From positions 1 through 25,086 of the forward strand of contig JAEZLF010000314.1 of the NCBI GenBank assembly GCA_023435925.1: a stretch of 25,086 bases of DNA, written 5' to 3'. Below are positions 6,069 through 14,751 of the stretch, piece by piece (position 1 is the stretch's first letter; each line of letters opens with the position of its first letter). This DNA comes from Bacillota bacterium (lineage in GTDB: Bacteria; Bacillota; Clostridia; Acetivibrionales; DTU013). Made by a program: the position numbers and the translations under genes. Under the pieces are notes generated by a model, which saw only the letters and a program-made list of their open reading frames with translations, did no database searches and was not told the DNA's origin.

Positions 6069-7127
6069 CTACCGTTGGCTCAATTCTTTATAAACCTCGT
6101 TATAGTATAATGCATTTTCCACAGGGGTATTTGAAGGTATGTGATTACCGACTGACATGAAAAAGCCCGGACAGTCTTTCCCGATATCTATGCAGCGCTT
6201 TACTTCAGCTCGGATCTGTTCTTTTGTTCCGTACATCAATACCCGCGTGTCTGCATTACCGACAAAAACATGTGTTTTACCATATTTCTCAGCGATATAT
6301 TTCATATCGGTTACCGGCTCCATAACAAAACCATGAACGCCTGTATCTGCAATATCATCAACAAACTCTGTAAAATTTCCATCAGAAGTAAACAGAACTT
6401 TTTTACCACTTTCAATCAATGGAGCAAAAAGCTTTTTGTAAATAGGAAATATGAACTCTCTATACCATTGAGGAGCAAGAAATGCACCTTCTGTCCATAC
6501 AATGTCATCATGAATCATAACAATAGGCGATTTGGACTGCGCAAGAGCTTCAAAATACTGCATAATCCATGAACCGTATCTCTTTGTCATTTCACCAAAC
6601 CCGCGAGGATCAATACCTGCTCCCATAAGCAGCATATCCCACCCGAAAATATCAATTAAGCCGGACATACAAGATATGTATATTCCAGTCATATTCAATG
6701 TATCGGGATATAACTTGTATTGCAAATCCAGATTGTTGTTAAATCGATCCGTAATTTCTTTTTTGTCTTTTTGTCCATATACAGCCCATGGATCAAAGTC
6801 AATGACGTCTTCAGGATCTTCAAAAGGACAAAATATCTGGTTATTATAGTCCTCTCCGCCTGTTTTGTAAGCAGCATGTCCCATGCGGGTGTAAAAATTT
6901 CCAAACACATCATGCTTTATTAAAGTATTCCACATAAAGCCATAGTCCCATGCCTTGACAAAACTACCCGAAGCCGCTTCCTTTTTACTTTGTTCACTGC
7001 TTTGATTTACCGTCAATCCAGTAACGGCACTTACGAGATCCCAGTGAAAATGTGCTGAATATTCAGTGCGCGGAATCCTTCCCGGCATTTCCAGATTCAT
7101 TGCAGATATTCCATCAATATATGACAT
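6069..7127 (-). CDS. Uroporphyrinogen decarboxylase (URO-D) superfamily protein, function unknown
   Basis: The 352-residue protein has the URO-D/MtaA barrel features in the C-terminal half: GKKVLFTSDGN (242-251), the TGVHGFVMEP turn, VFVGNADTRVLMYGT (287-301) and the closing NTPVENALYYNEVY. It lacks the N-terminal RxPVWxMRQAGRY signature of true HemE, so a haem role is unlikely. Relatives include corrinoid-dependent methyltransferases such as MtaA, but the zinc-ligand H-x-C motif of MtaA is not seen: the equivalent stretch is TSDGN, and SVGNHIP (325-331) replaces the usual cysteine region. GAGGT lies 7 nt before the ATG. It is the last gene of the glycan locus, 242 nt after lacZ, with a possible cre site between. 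Substrate unknown. Confidence 0.75.
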   Translation of the reverse strand: MSYIDGISAMNLEMPGRIPRTEYSAHFHWDLVSAVTGLTVNQSSEQSKKEAASGSFVKAWDYGFMWNTLIKHDVFGNFYTRMGHAAYKTGGEDYNNQIFCPFEDPEDVIDFDPWAVYGQKDKKEITDRFNNNLDLQYKLYPDTLNMTGIYISCMSGLIDIFGWDMLLMGAGIDPRGFGEMTKRYGSWIMQYFEALAQSKSPIVMIHDDIVWTEGAFLAPQWYREFIFPIYKKLFAPLIESGKKVLFTSDGNFTEFVDDIADTGVHGFVMEPVTDMKYIAEKYGKTHVFVGNADTRVLMYGTKEQIRAEVKRCIDIGKDCPGFFMSVGNHIPSNTPVENALYYNEVYKELSQR

Positions 7128-7166
7128 TCGCTCTACCTCACATAAAAAGATTTTACAATCCTATGA

Positions 7167-7180
7167 TAAAATCGGTTACA
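7167..7180 (-). promoter_or_regulatory. Candidate catabolite-responsive element (cre)
   Basis: On the minus strand TGTAACCGATTTTA matches the cre consensus TGWAANCGNTNWCA at all but one defined position (T for C near the 3' end). It lies about 40 nt upstream of the uroD-like start codon. CcpA control is plausible for a sugar locus, but a 14-bp degenerate match can occur by chance. Confidence 0.35.
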
Positions 7181-7369
7181 GTTTACCTGATACTACATAA
7201 AGTAAAAATAATCCTTCCGCATGTTTACACGGAATAAAGGAAAAGGCTTATTGTGCTCCATAATCACAATGAGTCCCTAATATATCAATCTGTCCATCTG
7301 TAAATACCCCTCTTGCCTGGAATTCCTATTAAACAGTTGTAATCATCCTATTACACCGAAAATAGATCG

Positions 7370-10300
7370 CTAAAGCCTGGCCGCTCTAAAAGAAAAAGAA
7401 AATGAATACTCTTTATCCGACTTTAAAAGGAATTCTTCATGTGTTGTAGCGCCCCAGGCGTTGTCGCCGCCAACTCCCATTTGCATGTAATTTACCCGAA
7501 CGATGGTCTTGTCTGAAGCAGGCAGATTGCATTGGTGCGAAGCCATTTCGATTTCTTCCGGCAGGTAGCCAAGCGCATTCATTTCCATAGCCGGATTCCC
7601 TTCAAACAATAGCCCATACGGCTTGACGCCGTAAATCTTTGCCCATCGCACCTCTACTTTGTTCCCGCATTCCTGGGGTTTGAGATAGGGAGTCATTTGT
7701 TCTTCTATTGCGGCATCATAGATTTCTACATGAGCACTCTTTAATCGGTCAATGTAATTTTCATGAGGCCCTCTTCCGTACCATTGTATTCTGTTAAAAT
7801 CAGATGGAAGTGTAAAAAGAAGTCCGATTTCAGGTATTTCAGGCAAGCCTTGGCCGGGCTTCAGGTGATAATCCACCTTTACACATCCATCTCCAAAAAT
7901 CGTATAGATGATCCGGCACCAGGACTCTACCGTAGTAGGAATATTGTACTCAACCATTATTTGAACCGTTGAATGATCAATTCTTTTTATTTCTTTGACT
8001 TTCGTATTTCTCCAATTGGTTGATCCTCCCGCAGCCCTCCAGGTAGCACATCGGACAGGTAAGTAGTTTCCTCTGTCGGTGTCTGTGCTTGGCCTCCAGA
8101 AATTCAGCTTAAGAGGGGACTTTAGCATCTGCATTCCGTCATATTCATAAGAATACAATTCCCCATTACGGTTACTGAGCTTCAGCTCAAACTTTTCACC
8201 CTTTACAATGATAATGCCATATGTGACATGTACATCGATTGCGGAATTACTCTCTTCTGTTGCAGCGTTACTCTTTTCTATTGCAGCCTTGCGTTCATCC
8301 GCTATTTCACGCCATTGGTATTTATTGCAGACAAACTGTTCCTGCGCTACAATATGGCCGGTCTTTGCCCATAGTGTATCGTTTCTGAGCGTCAGCCGGA
8401 TGTTTAGAAACCATTCACCGGTGATATTTGAAGCATGATAGCCCAAATCGGTCTGTGTGACAGTTCCCGGCGCCGCAGTGATATCAGCGGTACCGGAGAA
8501 AAACGTCCTGTTATTCTGGACAACACTCCATTCTAATCGATACTCTGATAGATCGGTAAAAGCAGATTTGTTTCTTATGGCCACTTTGCCACTGGAAATG
8601 TCAATGACCTCAAAGTCAGCATTTTGATAACATTTTTTTACTTCAAGCAGCTTTGGCGTGATGGACCTGTCAGAGAACAGCAAACCATCCCCGCAGTAAT
8701 TACCGTCATGCAGCCATTCACCGAAATCGCCGCCATAAGCATAGAATCCAGTACCGTCAGGTTTTTGCCTGCGTATGGCCCGATCCATCCAATCCCAGAT
8801 AAAGCCGCCTTGAGCACCGGGATAGTTTTCGAACATTTCAGTATATTTATAGAGGTTACCGCAGGAATTGCCCATTGCATGTGCATATTCACACATGATA
8901 TATGGCTTTCGGTGTATCTTTGTAACATATTCTATGACATCACGGACGTTTGGGTACATGCGGCTCTCAATATCTGATGCTGCATCGGATAGCCTGTACC
9001 GCGATACTCCTTCATAGTGGACAAGCCTTGTCTCATCCCTCTGTTTTAAAAAGTCATACATTTTAATGAAGTTTTCCCCACCGAAAGACTCATTCCCAAG
9101 GGACCAAATTAATACGGACGGATGGTTTTTATCCCTCTGGAACATAGAATGAACCCTGTCAAGTACCGCAGCTGTCCACTGCGGATCACTTCCCGGGATA
9201 GCTCCTTTATCGGTTTCCTGTCCATATTTCCAGCTGCCGTGGGTCTCAAGGTTGTTTTCATCCATTACATAAATCCCATACCTGTCACAAAGGTCATACC
9301 AATAAGGGTGACTTGGATAGTGGGAGGTACGGACCGCATTGATGTTATGTGCTTTCATGAGTGTGATATCCTTCAGCATGTCCTCTGTTGTAACGGTACG
9401 ACCCCTGTCCGTATTAAATTCATGCCGGTTGACACCCTTGAAAATGATTCTCTTACCATTAATAAGCATCAAACCGTCTTTGATTTCAAATTTTCTGAAA
9501 CCAATATGGCAGCTTACATATTCAAGAACTCTCCCGTCGTCTTTCAGACACAGCACCAGCGTATAAAGCTCAGGTTTTTCTGCGCTCCATTTTGCGGGAT
9601 TATCAACTTTCATTGTCAATACGATATCACTATTATCACCGGAAAACGCCACTGTACTCCCCAGCTGACAGCCCGGTACCAAGCCAAGACCGGAGTCATA
9701 CAGGTATGCCTCCAGCTTGGTCTTTTCTATGTGCGGATCCTTATTTGTAATACGGACTTTTATTTTCAGTTCTGCATCCCGATAATCATCATCGAGAAGT
9801 GGAACAGCCCAGAAGTCCTCTATGTGGCATACGGGAGCTGCATATAGGAATACATCACGGAATATTCCGGAAAGTCTCCATGTATCCTGATCCTCCAGCC
9901 AGCTTCCATCACACCAGCGATATACTTCAACTGCAACATGATTTTCACCTGTATGGATGTATGGAGATATATCGAACTCTGCCGGTGTGTAGGAATCTTC
10001 GCTGTAGCCAGCAAATTCCCCATTAATCCAAACATAAAATGCAGATTCGACTCCCTGAAAGCTTATATGGATACTGTCTCCCTGCCAGCTTTCAGGCACA
10101 TCGAACTTTCTGGAATATGAGCCGACCGGGTTATATTTCTCGGGAGCAAAAGGCGGATCAATGTCATCCTTTCCTTCCCACGGATATGGGATGTTCACAT
10201 AACAAGGAGTATCATAGCCTTGAAATTGCCAGCTTGATGGTACTTCTATCTCATCCCATTCCAAAGAATCCGGATTATTTTTATAGAACCCGGTAGGTCT

Positions 10301-10507
10301 GGATGCCGGATTTTCTGAAAGGTGAAATTTCCACCTACCATTGAGTGATATCGTTCTTCGGGATGCATAAATATCGCATTTCAATGCTTCTTCAAGAGTA
10401 TCATATGGCATGAAGGCAGCGTGTGCCTGCTTGCGGTTTATTTCAAAAACATCCGGATTGTTGTTCCATTCAGGATACCCGTTCTTTGTTCCACCTGCTT
10501 GCTGCAT
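7370..10507 (-). CDS. lacZ: Beta-galactosidase, glycoside hydrolase family 2, LacZ type
   Basis: The 1045-residue protein has the full LacZ architecture: N-terminal sugar-binding domain (SRRTISLNGRWKFHLSENP, YVNIPYPW, GVESAFYVWINGEFAGYSED), immunoglobulin-like domain, the TIM barrel with FKGVNRHEFNTDRGRT, the acid/base Glu473 in IWSLGNES and the nucleophile Glu540 in MCEYAHAMGNS, then GGFIWDWMD, and the C-terminal Bgal small-chain domain with WYGRGPHENYIDR. Length matches E. coli LacZ (1024). No signal peptide is present, so hydrolysis of a beta-galactoside occurs in the cytoplasm. AAAGGA is 9 nt before the ATG. It follows the GH29 gene by about 100 nt containing a palindromic repeat (10524-10594) and is probably co-transcribed with it. 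The pairing suggests a fucosylated galactoside substrate. Confidence 0.96.
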   Translation of the reverse strand: MQQAGGTKNGYPEWNNNPDVFEINRKQAHAAFMPYDTLEEALKCDIYASRRTISLNGRWKFHLSENPASRPTGFYKNNPDSLEWDEIEVPSSWQFQGYDTPCYVNIPYPWEGKDDIDPPFAPEKYNPVGSYSRKFDVPESWQGDSIHISFQGVESAFYVWINGEFAGYSEDSYTPAEFDISPYIHTGENHVAVEVYRWCDGSWLEDQDTWRLSGIFRDVFLYAAPVCHIEDFWAVPLLDDDYRDAELKIKVRITNKDPHIEKTKLEAYLYDSGLGLVPGCQLGSTVAFSGDNSDIVLTMKVDNPAKWSAEKPELYTLVLCLKDDGRVLEYVSCHIGFRKFEIKDGLMLINGKRIIFKGVNRHEFNTDRGRTVTTEDMLKDITLMKAHNINAVRTSHYPSHPYWYDLCDRYGIYVMDENNLETHGSWKYGQETDKGAIPGSDPQWTAAVLDRVHSMFQRDKNHPSVLIWSLGNESFGGENFIKMYDFLKQRDETRLVHYEGVSRYRLSDAASDIESRMYPNVRDVIEYVTKIHRKPYIMCEYAHAMGNSCGNLYKYTEMFENYPGAQGGFIWDWMDRAIRRQKPDGTGFYAYGGDFGEWLHDGNYCGDGLLFSDRSITPKLLEVKKCYQNADFEVIDISSGKVAIRNKSAFTDLSEYRLEWSVVQNNRTFFSGTADITAAPGTVTQTDLGYHASNITGEWFLNIRLTLRNDTLWAKTGHIVAQEQFVCNKYQWREIADERKAAIEKSNAATEESNSAIDVHVTYGIIIVKGEKFELKLSNRNGELYSYEYDGMQMLKSPLKLNFWRPSTDTDRGNYLPVRCATWRAAGGSTNWRNTKVKEIKRIDHSTVQIMVEYNIPTTVESWCRIIYTIFGDGCVKVDYHLKPGQGLPEIPEIGLLFTLPSDFNRIQWYGRGPHENYIDRLKSAHVEIYDAAIEEQMTPYLKPQECGNKVEVRWAKIYGVKPYGLLFEGNPAMEMNALGYLPEEIEMASHQCNLPASDKTIVRVNYMQMGVGGDNAWGATTHEEFLLKSDKEYSFSFSFRAARL

Positions 10508-10523
10508 TTCATCTAATCCTTTC

Positions 10524-10594
10524 CATTTAGTTCAACGCTTATGCCGGGGCTGGTCGCAAGCTAAAGCTTGCTGCTCGCCTATGCAACCTAAATG
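10524..10594. repeat. Palindromic dispersed repeat, copy 1
   Basis: Outer arms CATTTAG (10524-10530) and CTAAATG (10588-10594) enclose an imperfect inner inverted repeat with CGCAAGC...GCTTGC at its tip (10555-10570) and CGCCTATGC on one side. The CGCAAGC-N-AGCTTGC-N-CGCCTATGC arrangement recurs at 22051-22079, so this is a dispersed, GC-rich palindromic unit. It fills the GH29-lacZ gap and may reduce readthrough or protect the upstream mRNA. Confidence 0.6.
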
Positions 10595-10608
10595 AACCCG
10601 ATACAAGC

Positions 10609-11877
10609 TCAAGTATGATACACTTCAGGTTCCCCATCCAGTTCCAGAACCACTACGGTATCTATTTCATCCACCGGTTCTTTGGGAAGTCTGACCCTCG
10701 TTCTGTATTCATCTCTGGCAGTTTCATAGGATTGCATTACTGTGATAGGTTTCTTTTCCTTATCTGATAAGAAGTACGCTTTTTTGACCTTTGTTTTAAA
10801 TCCGTATACCACAATTTCATACGGGAACTTCGGCCAGTTGAATACATGCATATAAAGCTTGCCCGGCTTTGCAGTAAAACCTCCCCAGTCCAGTTCATAG
10901 GGAAAATCAGGCGCAGGAACGGTTTCATAGATTGAATCTCCGTTGAGCTTGAGCCATCTGCCAATGGTCTTCAATATATCAGCACTTCCCTCGGGAATGA
11001 CGCCTTTCGCATCCGGTCCAACGTTCAACAGGAAGTTGCCCCCTTTTCCGTTGATGGAAACCAGCATTCTGAGTACGGTCTCCGGGTTCTTCCAATGATT
11101 GTCGTCTTCTATATAGCCCCATGTGTCATTTAGTGTCATCGGGGTTTCCCAATCGGTTTTGTAATTCACAACAGGAATACTGTTATCGCCCATCTGCCTG
11201 TAATCGCCAAGACCATATCCTACACGGCCGCTGATTAAGCAGTCAGGCTGGATCCCGCGAATAAAGTCTACCAAATCAGCACAATATTTCTTAGGCATCT
11301 CATAGGGAGTATCAAACCACACAATGCCGATGGGTCCGTATTTTGTCAATATTTCATGAAGCTGAGGCTTCACCTTCTCTTCGATATATCTGCCGAAGTC
11401 TTTTTGGGATGCATCTGAAAAATCCCAGTCGTTACCCACTCCATCCGGATGGTGCCAGTCCTGCAGTTGAGAATAATAAAGGCAAAATGTGATTCCCTCT
11501 TTTTTACAGGCTTCCGCAAGCTCCTTAACAGGGTCACGCTTGAATGGGGACGCCTTTGTTATCGTATAGTCGGAGCACGTTGAATCGTACATGGCGAATC
11601 CGTCATGGTGCTTTGCTGTAAATACCATGTATTTCATACCGGCTTGCTTTGCTATCTCTACCCACTCTTCGGCATTGAATTTAACCGGGTTAAATTCTTC
11701 TGCTAATTTTTCATACTCTGCTACAGGAATTCTGGCATTCTTCATAATCCACTCCCCACCGAAGGGTATGTCCTCACCCTTCCATTTCCCGGCAGGAATT
11801 GCGTATATTCCCCAGTGTATGAACATTCCATACCTAGCTTCACGCCACCATTTCATCCGTTCATCCTTATTTAACAT
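10609..11877 (-). CDS. Alpha-L-fucosidase, glycoside hydrolase family 29
   Basis: The 422-residue protein shows GH29 hallmarks: WWREARYGMFIHWGIYAIPAG (His21), the TAKHHDGFAMYDS loop (His90, His91), DPVKELAEACKKEGI, and the nucleophile Asp189 in GIVWFDTPY, with NFLLNVGPDAKGVIP later in the barrel. The family releases terminal alpha-L-fucose with retention. It lacks a signal peptide, so it should act on imported oligosaccharides, and it lacks extra carbohydrate-binding modules. GGAGG is 6 nt before the ATG. It lies 95 nt downstream of the solute-binding protein gene, with a hairpin in the gap that would reduce expression relative to the binding protein. Some GH29 relatives act on other substrates, so fucose is likely but not proven. 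Confidence 0.9.
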   Translation of the reverse strand: MLNKDERMKWWREARYGMFIHWGIYAIPAGKWKGEDIPFGGEWIMKNARIPVAEYEKLAEEFNPVKFNAEEWVEIAKQAGMKYMVFTAKHHDGFAMYDSTCSDYTITKASPFKRDPVKELAEACKKEGITFCLYYSQLQDWHHPDGVGNDWDFSDASQKDFGRYIEEKVKPQLHEILTKYGPIGIVWFDTPYEMPKKYCADLVDFIRGIQPDCLISGRVGYGLGDYRQMGDNSIPVVNYKTDWETPMTLNDTWGYIEDDNHWKNPETVLRMLVSINGKGGNFLLNVGPDAKGVIPEGSADILKTIGRWLKLNGDSIYETVPAPDFPYELDWGGFTAKPGKLYMHVFNWPKFPYEIVVYGFKTKVKKAYFLSDKEKKPITVMQSYETARDEYRTRVRLPKEPVDEIDTVVVLELDGEPEVYHT

Positions 11878-11916
11878 AACCTTCCTCCATTTAGTAAGTC
11901 TGAGCGATAATGAAGA

Positions 11917-11941
11917 GATACGAGCCTTTTGAGCCCGTATC
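11917..11941 (-). terminator. Attenuating hairpin after the binding-protein gene
   Basis: GATACGAGC (11917-11925) pairs with GCCCGTATC (11933-11941), nine pairs with one G-T, around a 7-nt loop. On the minus strand TCTTCATTAT follows, a weak T-rich tail. Such hairpins after binding-protein genes commonly give partial termination and keep the lipoprotein in excess of downstream enzymes. Confidence 0.55.
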
Positions 11942-11972
11942 CCGTCATTCTATCCATTACCTGATACAATTG

Positions 11973-13715
11973 CTACTTCGACTGCGACACCTTTTGCTCA
12001 TAAGCTTTTCCGTATATTTCCAAATATTTGGATAGATTCATGTCTTCAAGCTTTTTCAGATATGCATCCCAATCCTTCTCAATATCCATATCACCGCTGA
12101 TAAACCTTACCATAGACTGATTTACATAATCCTCAAGGTTGACCTTCAGCTGGAATGCCTCGTCTGTGCTCTCAGGAGGAAGGAATACACTGGTATATAC
12201 CTCTTCAGGCTCTTTACCCGCATACTTATTCTTCGTTTCCTGGAACAGTCTGGTTTCATATCCGTTGGCTTTTGTCACATCCTGATCATAAGTGTAATAT
12301 CCTCTTAAGCCATCAAACTCTGACCCTCTGTTTCTAAACATAGAGTTACCCCAGTTGTAATTATGAGCAGCACCTGCTACATGCGTATAAACAATACGTG
12401 TATATTTAGCCGGTCTTCCCATAATATCCTTTTCGCCTTCTTCAGCCTTGCGCCATGTCTTTCCTTCCAAACCTTCTGTAATAAGGATTGTACCTTCTTC
12501 ACCATAGAAGTAGTCGCCAAGTCTGAAAGCAGCTTCAGGGTTTTTACATTTATTCGTAATTACAAATCCTGCACCCTGTATGCCATAGAAGTATGCTGCG
12601 TACTGTGCTCCTTGCGGTCCTTTCAGCGGTGGTACAGCTACATAATCTTTGTGTAATGCATTCTGCGGTTCATCACTTATGACAGTGAAGTGACCGGGAT
12701 GAAGTGTAGTCACTGCGCCGATAACGGTTCCTTCCGGATTTGTCGCAAGTGTTTTCACCTGAGCCATTGTCTGAGTAAATGCCGCAGGATCAAGCAACCC
12801 CTCATTATAAAGCTTGTTCATAAACTTGAGCCCTTCTTTCCACTCAGGCTGCGAAGGTGCATAATCCAACTTTCCATCTTTAACAAAGAAGAAATTGTTT
12901 CTGTTTGTGTAAATGAACGCATTCATAAGGAAGTGCTGCGGCTGGCCGTTATTCCATTTAGCTGCCCCTGTCAGAGGAATTTCATCCGCCTTTTTATTTC
13001 CATTGGGATCCTGTTCTTTGAATGCCTTAAGTACAGTGTATAATTCATCGGTTGTTTCAGGCAGCTTCAGACCCACTTTATCAAGCCATGCCTGATTCAT
13101 CCACATTTTCTGTGACCATGTTGTATGGTATGCGATCTCATAAACCGGCAGTCCGTATATGTTTCCATCCGGTGTTGTCATGTCGCCTCTCAAGGTATCA
13201 ACAGATTCCAATCTCTTCTTAACTTCATCACCGTACTTTTCAATCAAATCGTTTATTGGAAGGAATATCTTCTGATTGCTGCCATACAGCATAATGTCTT
13301 CATTCGTGAATGCCTGTGATTCTCCCAGCATGAAGATATCCGGATAGTCTCCGCTTGCCAGAAGCAGTCTTTTCTTCTCTGCGACTCCATCAAGAGGTAC
13401 ATCGATAAAATCAAGTTTTATGTTCGTCCGCTTTTCAAGTTCGATCGTTGCATCATTGTTTAGATATTCTGATACAATAGCTTCATGAGGTATAAATGCA
13501 GATAGAGTGATTTTTTCCTTTACAATTGGAAACACCCCTGCAGGATTCACATTTGCTGCACTTCCTGATTCTTCTGCAACTGTACTGCCTTCCGCCTGTA
13601 CCGATGTCTTGTCCGATTCTGTTCCTGATTTTGTGTTGCCTGCGCCTCCACACCCACTGAGGAGTAAAGATAGCGTCAACATCACCGACATAAATACGAT
13701 TACTGCTCTTTTCAT
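11973..13715 (-). CDS. Lipoprotein solute-binding protein of a CUT1 sugar ABC importer
   Basis: The ATG at 13713-13715 is chosen over an in-frame ATG ten codons earlier because AGGAGG lies 7 nt before it and the product then starts with a proper signal, MKRAVIVFMSVMLTLSLLLSGC. The lipobox LSGC puts the lipidated cysteine at residue 22, followed by a Ser/Thr/Glu-rich linker. The 580-residue size, with FIPHEAIVSEYLNNDATIELEKRT and LASGDYPDIFML, fits the large LplA/YtcQ-type extracellular binding proteins that pair with LplB/YtcP permeases. It should sit on the outer membrane face and capture an oligosaccharide. It follows the two permease genes, 112 nt after the second, and precedes the glycosidases. 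Confidence 0.92.
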   Translation of the reverse strand: MKRAVIVFMSVMLTLSLLLSGCGGAGNTKSGTESDKTSVQAEGSTVAEESGSAANVNPAGVFPIVKEKITLSAFIPHEAIVSEYLNNDATIELEKRTNIKLDFIDVPLDGVAEKKRLLLASGDYPDIFMLGESQAFTNEDIMLYGSNQKIFLPINDLIEKYGDEVKKRLESVDTLRGDMTTPDGNIYGLPVYEIAYHTTWSQKMWMNQAWLDKVGLKLPETTDELYTVLKAFKEQDPNGNKKADEIPLTGAAKWNNGQPQHFLMNAFIYTNRNNFFFVKDGKLDYAPSQPEWKEGLKFMNKLYNEGLLDPAAFTQTMAQVKTLATNPEGTVIGAVTTLHPGHFTVISDEPQNALHKDYVAVPPLKGPQGAQYAAYFYGIQGAGFVITNKCKNPEAAFRLGDYFYGEEGTILITEGLEGKTWRKAEEGEKDIMGRPAKYTRIVYTHVAGAAHNYNWGNSMFRNRGSEFDGLRGYYTYDQDVTKANGYETRLFQETKNKYAGKEPEEVYTSVFLPPESTDEAFQLKVNLEDYVNQSMVRFISGDMDIEKDWDAYLKKLEDMNLSKYLEIYGKAYEQKVSQSK

Positions 13716-13827
13716 AAAGTTGCCTCCTGTTTTTTTATTCAACATTTACTTCTGCAAATATGGCAGCAGTTACTTCACATAGTATATACCACTATTATTT
13801 GCTCAAGTAAAATTGTTGTCCACTTCA

Positions 13828-14751
13828 TTATCCTTTAACAGCTCCAATCATCATGCCTTTAATAAAATACTTTTGAGCAAAGGGATAAATCATGATGATC
13901 GGTAGACTTGCTACAACAATCAGAGAATATTTCAACAAATCCCTCATCCCTTCAAGCTCCATTGCCGTTTTCACGTCTGCAATCGAACTTAAATCGACAT
14001 TGTTTTGTATCAATATTCCCCTTAATACCAACTGCAGCGGGAATAGTGACTGTGTTTTTAAGTAGATCAATGCACTGAAATAGCTGTTCCAATGCCCTAT
14101 TGCATACATGAGAGCCAGTACGGCAATGATTGGTTTAGACAGAGGCAGTGCAACGTACCACAATATCTTGAATTCGCTGCATCCGTCGAGGTTAGATGCC
14201 TCATACAGTTCCTCCGGTATGGTTGTTTTGAAAAAGGTTCTGGCTATTATCATATAGTATACCTGCATGGCACTTGGCAGTATGATAGCCCACATTGTAT
14301 CAATCAAACCGAGATCTTTTACAATCATGTAAGAAGGTATTAAGCCGCCTGAAAACAGCATCGTAAAAGTAAAAATCTTTGCAAAAAAGCTGCCGCCCTT
14401 GAACTCTTTTCTGGACAACGGATAAGCTGCCATCATTGTAATCGCAATATTGATAACGGTACCAATAACAGCATAAATAATGGAGTTTTTATAACCGACC
14501 ATAACCTGCTTATTCTGAAACACCCTGATATACCCATCAAGAGTGAAATCCACCGGCCACAGCCATACCCGGCCTGAAGTAACGGCCTGAGGTGAACTCA
14601 AAGAAGAGCTGAGTACATAGATCAACGGGTATAAAACTAAGAGAAAGGAGCCCCACAAAAACGCATACAGGAAAAACATGAATACCCGATCACCGATAGA
14701 CTTGTTCATCTTCCTGGCCCTAGTACTTTTTGTCCTAACACTTTTTACCAT
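13828..14751 (-). CDS. CUT1 ABC sugar permease, YtcP type
   Basis: The 307-residue permease has six predicted membrane helices (first at about 27-48) and the cytoplasmic EAA loop at 184-206 (EASNLDGCSEFKILWYVALP), which contacts the ATPase. The C-terminal GMMIGAVKG is the usual ending of this subfamily. Its ATG overlaps the previous permease gene by 7 bases, so translation is coupled and no strong RBS is needed (only TTAGGA precedes it). It forms the membrane channel with the LplB-type partner. Confidence 0.93.
   Translation of the reverse strand: MVKSVRTKSTRARKMNKSIGDRVFMFFLYAFLWGSFLLVLYPLIYVLSSSLSSPQAVTSGRVWLWPVDFTLDGYIRVFQNKQVMVGYKNSIIYAVIGTVINIAITMMAAYPLSRKEFKGGSFFAKIFTFTMLFSGGLIPSYMIVKDLGLIDTMWAIILPSAMQVYYMIIARTFFKTTIPEELYEASNLDGCSEFKILWYVALPLSKPIIAVLALMYAIGHWNSYFSALIYLKTQSLFPLQLVLRGILIQNNVDLSSIADVKTAMELEGMRDLLKYSLIVVASLPIIMIYPFAQKYFIKGMMIGAVKG

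Noticed and set aside
6069..7127. Haem biosynthesis HemE
   Set aside because: The N-terminal HemE signature is missing and no other haem gene is present; only superfamily membership is supported.
9122..9847. 241-residue plus-strand reading frame inside lacZ
   Set aside because: It is antisense to the conserved catalytic part of a full-length GH2 gene, has no RBS or recognisable domain, and is a frame shadow.
13746..13827. Internal promoter before the binding-protein gene (TTGAGC...TACTAT)
   Set aside because: Spacing and hexamers are weak, and the genes are close enough for co-transcription; not strong enough to list.
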